Positions 61,786-64,000 of a stretch of 64,000 nt of DNA are shown piece by piece; positions within the stretch are counted from its first letter, which is position 1; every line of letters begins with the position of its first letter. Made by a program: the position numbers and the translations under genes. Source of the stretch: Epsilonproteobacteria bacterium UBA4036 (lineage in GTDB: Bacteria; Campylobacterota; Campylobacteria; Campylobacterales; Arcobacteraceae); contig DGAG01000015.1 of the NCBI GenBank assembly GCA_002382325.1, forward strand, positions 35,580 to 99,579. Direction: 5' to 3'. The notes beneath the pieces are model-generated. The model had not been told where the DNA came from. It saw only the letters and a program-made list of their open reading frames with translations, and ran no database searches.

Positions 61786-61809
61786 TTGATGGATAAAAAG
61801 CATTTTTGC

Positions 61810-63288
61810 CTAAACAGTCTTGCAACTCTTTTTTAAAGTAGCCCCTAATGTCTCACATACCTTGGTTTCATTTAACTCCTTATGCAATATTTCAACACCC
61901 AAAGCCACCCCAGGCCAACCTTGCCCTGAAAAAAGGGTATCACCTACATTATAAAGACCACTAAATGGAGTTGAAGCACACGGCAAGTTAAAAAAACTTT
62001 TTAAGGAGAGTTTGTTGCCCCCACAGTTTAAACGATGGGCATAGCGTTGAAAAGTTTTAGACGTTGCACTAAAACAACACACTATATTTTGACGTTGAAG
62101 CATTTTAAAATGTTCTAAAAAAGCTTGAACTAAAAACTCTTGCGTTTGCAATTTTTTTTCTTCGTACTCTTTGGAATTTAACTCTTTCCAAAACAGAGCT
62201 TTCGTATGACAAGAAATCGTAATACTGTAGCCATTTTTTGAGAGTTTTTCATCGTATTGGTCACTAAAAGAGACAAAAAAACTGTTTGAAAGAGTATGAG
62301 GAATCGTTTTCTCTAAAATGATTTGATAATGATGCAAAAACTCTTCTTGCGTTTGAAGAATCATATAAAGCACAAACGCACTTTGGTCATGCAAAGAAAA
62401 CTGTTGATAATAGTTTTGAATGTTTTCTTGAACAAAAAGTTTACCGCTGTCATATACCGTAGAATTTAATACCACATGGTATGCACAATACTCCTGCTTA
62501 TTGGTAACAATACGGTAAAACTTCTTATCTTTATACACACATAGCACCTCTTCTTGAGTATGCACATTAATCTCTTTAAGTAACTCTTCGATTAAACTTC
62601 CCATACCACCATTGACATAATAGACTTTATGAAAGGGATATGCCAAACCCAATGCCATAGAGAGCAATGGAATGGTTTGATAAGTACTTTGAACCGTAAT
62701 AAGCAGTTGAGCATTGATAAAGTTTTCATACTCGCGTGAGATTTTTCCCAATGTTGTTTCAATAAAAGAACAAGCACTTTTAAACAGTATCCCTTTATAC
62801 GTTTTGAAAAGCCAAATGAAAAACCACGCACTTTTAAGATACGATATGATGTTTTTTTTAGAATAATAGATATCATTAAGTTGCCAAAATTTTTCATCGA
62901 TTTCTTTGATGGTTTGCCAAAATTTTCGATTGTTTTTATTGGGATAAGCTTCTTGTATTTGTTCTAAAAATGCCTCAAAATCGGTTTGTCTGTCAATAAC
63001 AGTATTGCCTTGAATCACTCGTATTGCTGTTTGGCTTTTTTTAATGTTGGGATAAAATCCAATAGCATCAAACATTTTTTTAATGATATGTCCCTCTTCA
63101 TATCCCATAAACGTAGTTGCTCCTGCATTGTAATAGTTTCCAAAACGTTTAAAGGTTGAAGCACATCCTCCCACATTTTTATCTTTTTCAAAAACAATGA
63201 TATTTTTGTTCTGATTTAATGCCGCAATAAGCGTTCCACCTATACCTGAACCTACAATAGCCACATCAAAAACTTTAGAGCATTTCAA
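61810..63288 (-). CDS. CrtI/phytoene desaturase-like FAD-dependent oxidoreductase
   Basis: 492 residues. FAD motif VAIVGSGIGGTLIAAL, then EKDKNVGGCASTF, and the C-terminal YNVGDTLFSGQGWPGVALG are typical of the phytoene desaturase and carotene isomerase (CrtI/CrtO/CrtISO) group of flavoproteins. The N-terminal substrate contact YNAGATTFMG is present. No other carotenoid genes are in the window, so a carotenoid substrate is uncertain. Confidence 0.82.
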   Translation of the reverse strand: MKCSKVFDVAIVGSGIGGTLIAALNQNKNIIVFEKDKNVGGCASTFKRFGNYYNAGATTFMGYEEGHIIKKMFDAIGFYPNIKKSQTAIRVIQGNTVIDRQTDFEAFLEQIQEAYPNKNNRKFWQTIKEIDEKFWQLNDIYYSKKNIISYLKSAWFFIWLFKTYKGILFKSACSFIETTLGKISREYENFINAQLLITVQSTYQTIPLLSMALGLAYPFHKVYYVNGGMGSLIEELLKEINVHTQEEVLCVYKDKKFYRIVTNKQEYCAYHVVLNSTVYDSGKLFVQENIQNYYQQFSLHDQSAFVLYMILQTQEEFLHHYQIILEKTIPHTLSNSFFVSFSDQYDEKLSKNGYSITISCHTKALFWKELNSKEYEEKKLQTQEFLVQAFLEHFKMLQRQNIVCCFSATSKTFQRYAHRLNCGGNKLSLKSFFNLPCASTPFSGLYNVGDTLFSGQGWPGVALGVEILHKELNETKVCETLGATLKKSCKTV

Positions 63289-63361
63289 AGTAACTCCTTA
63301 TTTTTTAGTTATTTTAGGCAATTATGCTGATATTTCGTAGGAGTAAAATGGCGTTTGATGA

Positions 63362-64000
63362 CTAATCTTTATATTTATCTCGTATTTTTTTAAATTCATT
63401 CACGTTGTTCATAAATAAATCCACAAGCGTGGGGTCAAAGTGTTTGCCCTTTTCTTCAATAAGCAGTTGAAAAATTTTTTCATCTTTCCACGCTTTTTTA
63501 TAACAACGATCACTGCCTAAAGCATCAAATACATCTGCAATAGCCGTAATACGTCCAAAAATATGGATTTTCTCCCCTTTGAGTTTTCTTGGATACCCAG
63601 AACCGTCCCATTTTTCATGATGCTCTCTTGCTACAATGGCAGCAGCTTTAAGCACTTCTCGTTTGGAGTTTTTCAAAATATTATAACCAATGACTGAATG
63701 TGTTTTCATAATCTTCCACTCTTGAGAGGTTAATGCCCCTGGCTTATTTAAAATGGCATCGGGGATTCCTACTTTACCAATATCGTGCATAGGACTGGCT
63801 GTAAACAATATTTCCGCTTCTTTGCTGCTTAGACCATACAATTCAGCTAACAGTTTGGAATACTCTGCCACACGTTTAACATGATTGCCGGTCTCTTTAC
63901 TTCGTGTTTCTCCAATTTCACCCATTTTATACACAATTTCTCGTTGGGTTGCTTCAAGCTCTTCATGCAGTTCAACCACTTGGGAAATATCTTGTCGTAT
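63362..64000 (-). CDS. HD-GYP protein, N-terminus cut by window edge
   Basis: 213 residues are visible; the frame stays open to the right edge, where IRQDIS indicates the end of a PAS/PAC domain. The HD-GYP motifs SPMHDIGKVGIPD and HHEKWDGSGYP and the end of the domain are almost the same as in the protein at 56292-58475. It is therefore probably another NIT-PAS-HD-GYP phosphodiesterase, a recent paralogue. Confidence 0.88.
   Translation of the reverse strand: MRQDISQVVELHEELEATQREIVYKMGEIGETRSKETGNHVKRVAEYSKLLAELYGLSSKEAEILFTASPMHDIGKVGIPDAILNKPGALTSQEWKIMKTHSVIGYNILKNSKREVLKAAAIVAREHHEKWDGSGYPRKLKGEKIHIFGRITAIADVFDALGSDRCYKKAWKDEKIFQLLIEEKGKHFDPTLVDLFMNNVNEFKKIRDKYKD

Noticed and set aside
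61721..61809. TPP riboswitch before thiD
   Set aside because: The gap is about 90 bases and shows no TPP-riboswitch core; only a simple hairpin is present.

Overview
The window is AT-rich DNA from a member of the Campylobacterota, most likely an Arcobacteraceae (Arcobacter sensu lato). I infer this from the base composition, the NIT-domain chemoreceptors and cyclic-di-GMP proteins, and the gene families present (VF530, DUF721-like, LptM-like lipoprotein next to nadB, NhaD). No rRNA, tRNA, CRISPR array, integrase or intact transposase is visible. Most of the window is densely packed core genome. Accessory material sits mainly at about 20-36 kb and 46.7-49.1 kb.

Layout. 0-9 kb: a truncated NIT-PAS sensor, a DUF309 protein, a large chemoreceptor, a FlaG-like protein, a CNNM/CBS membrane protein behind a possible leader ORF, and the tRNA modification enzyme TapT. 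9-20 kb: an M23 peptidase, a heme-binding GGDEF-EAL protein, an RlmI-like methyltransferase, flavoproteins, a hemerythrin / nitrogenase-associated-protein operon and an HD-GYP protein that ends in a heptamer repeat. 20-25 kb: VF530, an FMN reductase, an EamA transporter with RidA, and three orphan proteins. 25-30 kb: a five-gene operon (AhpD-like, MOSC, class III aminotransferase, Nim/PPOX, transglutaminase) opposite a MocR regulator. 30-35.5 kb: SelO, then accessory DNA with a ParE/Phd toxin-antitoxin pair, an HTH protein, REP-like palindromes and two unknown linked genes, ending at the 3' side of guaA. 35.5-46.6 kb: guaA, nhaD, nadB with an overlapping small lipoprotein gene, a PAS histidine kinase, a YgjP-type metallopeptidase, aspartate aminotransferase, a cation efflux protein and a rhodanese. 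46.7-49.1 kb: a toxin-antitoxin island (MntA/HepT, antitoxin relics, and a zeta-like toxin bracketed by 140-bp direct repeats). 49-64 kb: an ABC-F ATPase, YqeY, a diguanylate cyclase, a GH3 glycosidase, a NIT chemoreceptor, a NIT-PAS-HD-GYP protein, an EAL protein, pdxH, glutathione peroxidase, thiD, a CrtI-like flavoprotein and a second HD-GYP protein cut by the window edge.

Functionally the window is dominated by signalling. Two or more diguanylate cyclases, two EAL proteins, three HD-GYP proteins, two chemoreceptors and a histidine kinase suggest motility and attachment decisions tied to redox or nitrogen-oxide cues.

The most novel item is a family of three nearly identical ORFs of 31-36 codons for hydrophobic peptides, all on the minus strand (24361-24456, 25090-25200, 33310-33405). 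Two of them share the same TATAAT box at the same distance, the same Shine-Dalgarno sequence and TTG starts. They were found by comparing repeated intergenic sequence and resemble no family I can name. Second is the direct-repeat-flanked zeta-like toxin module with its decayed neighbours.
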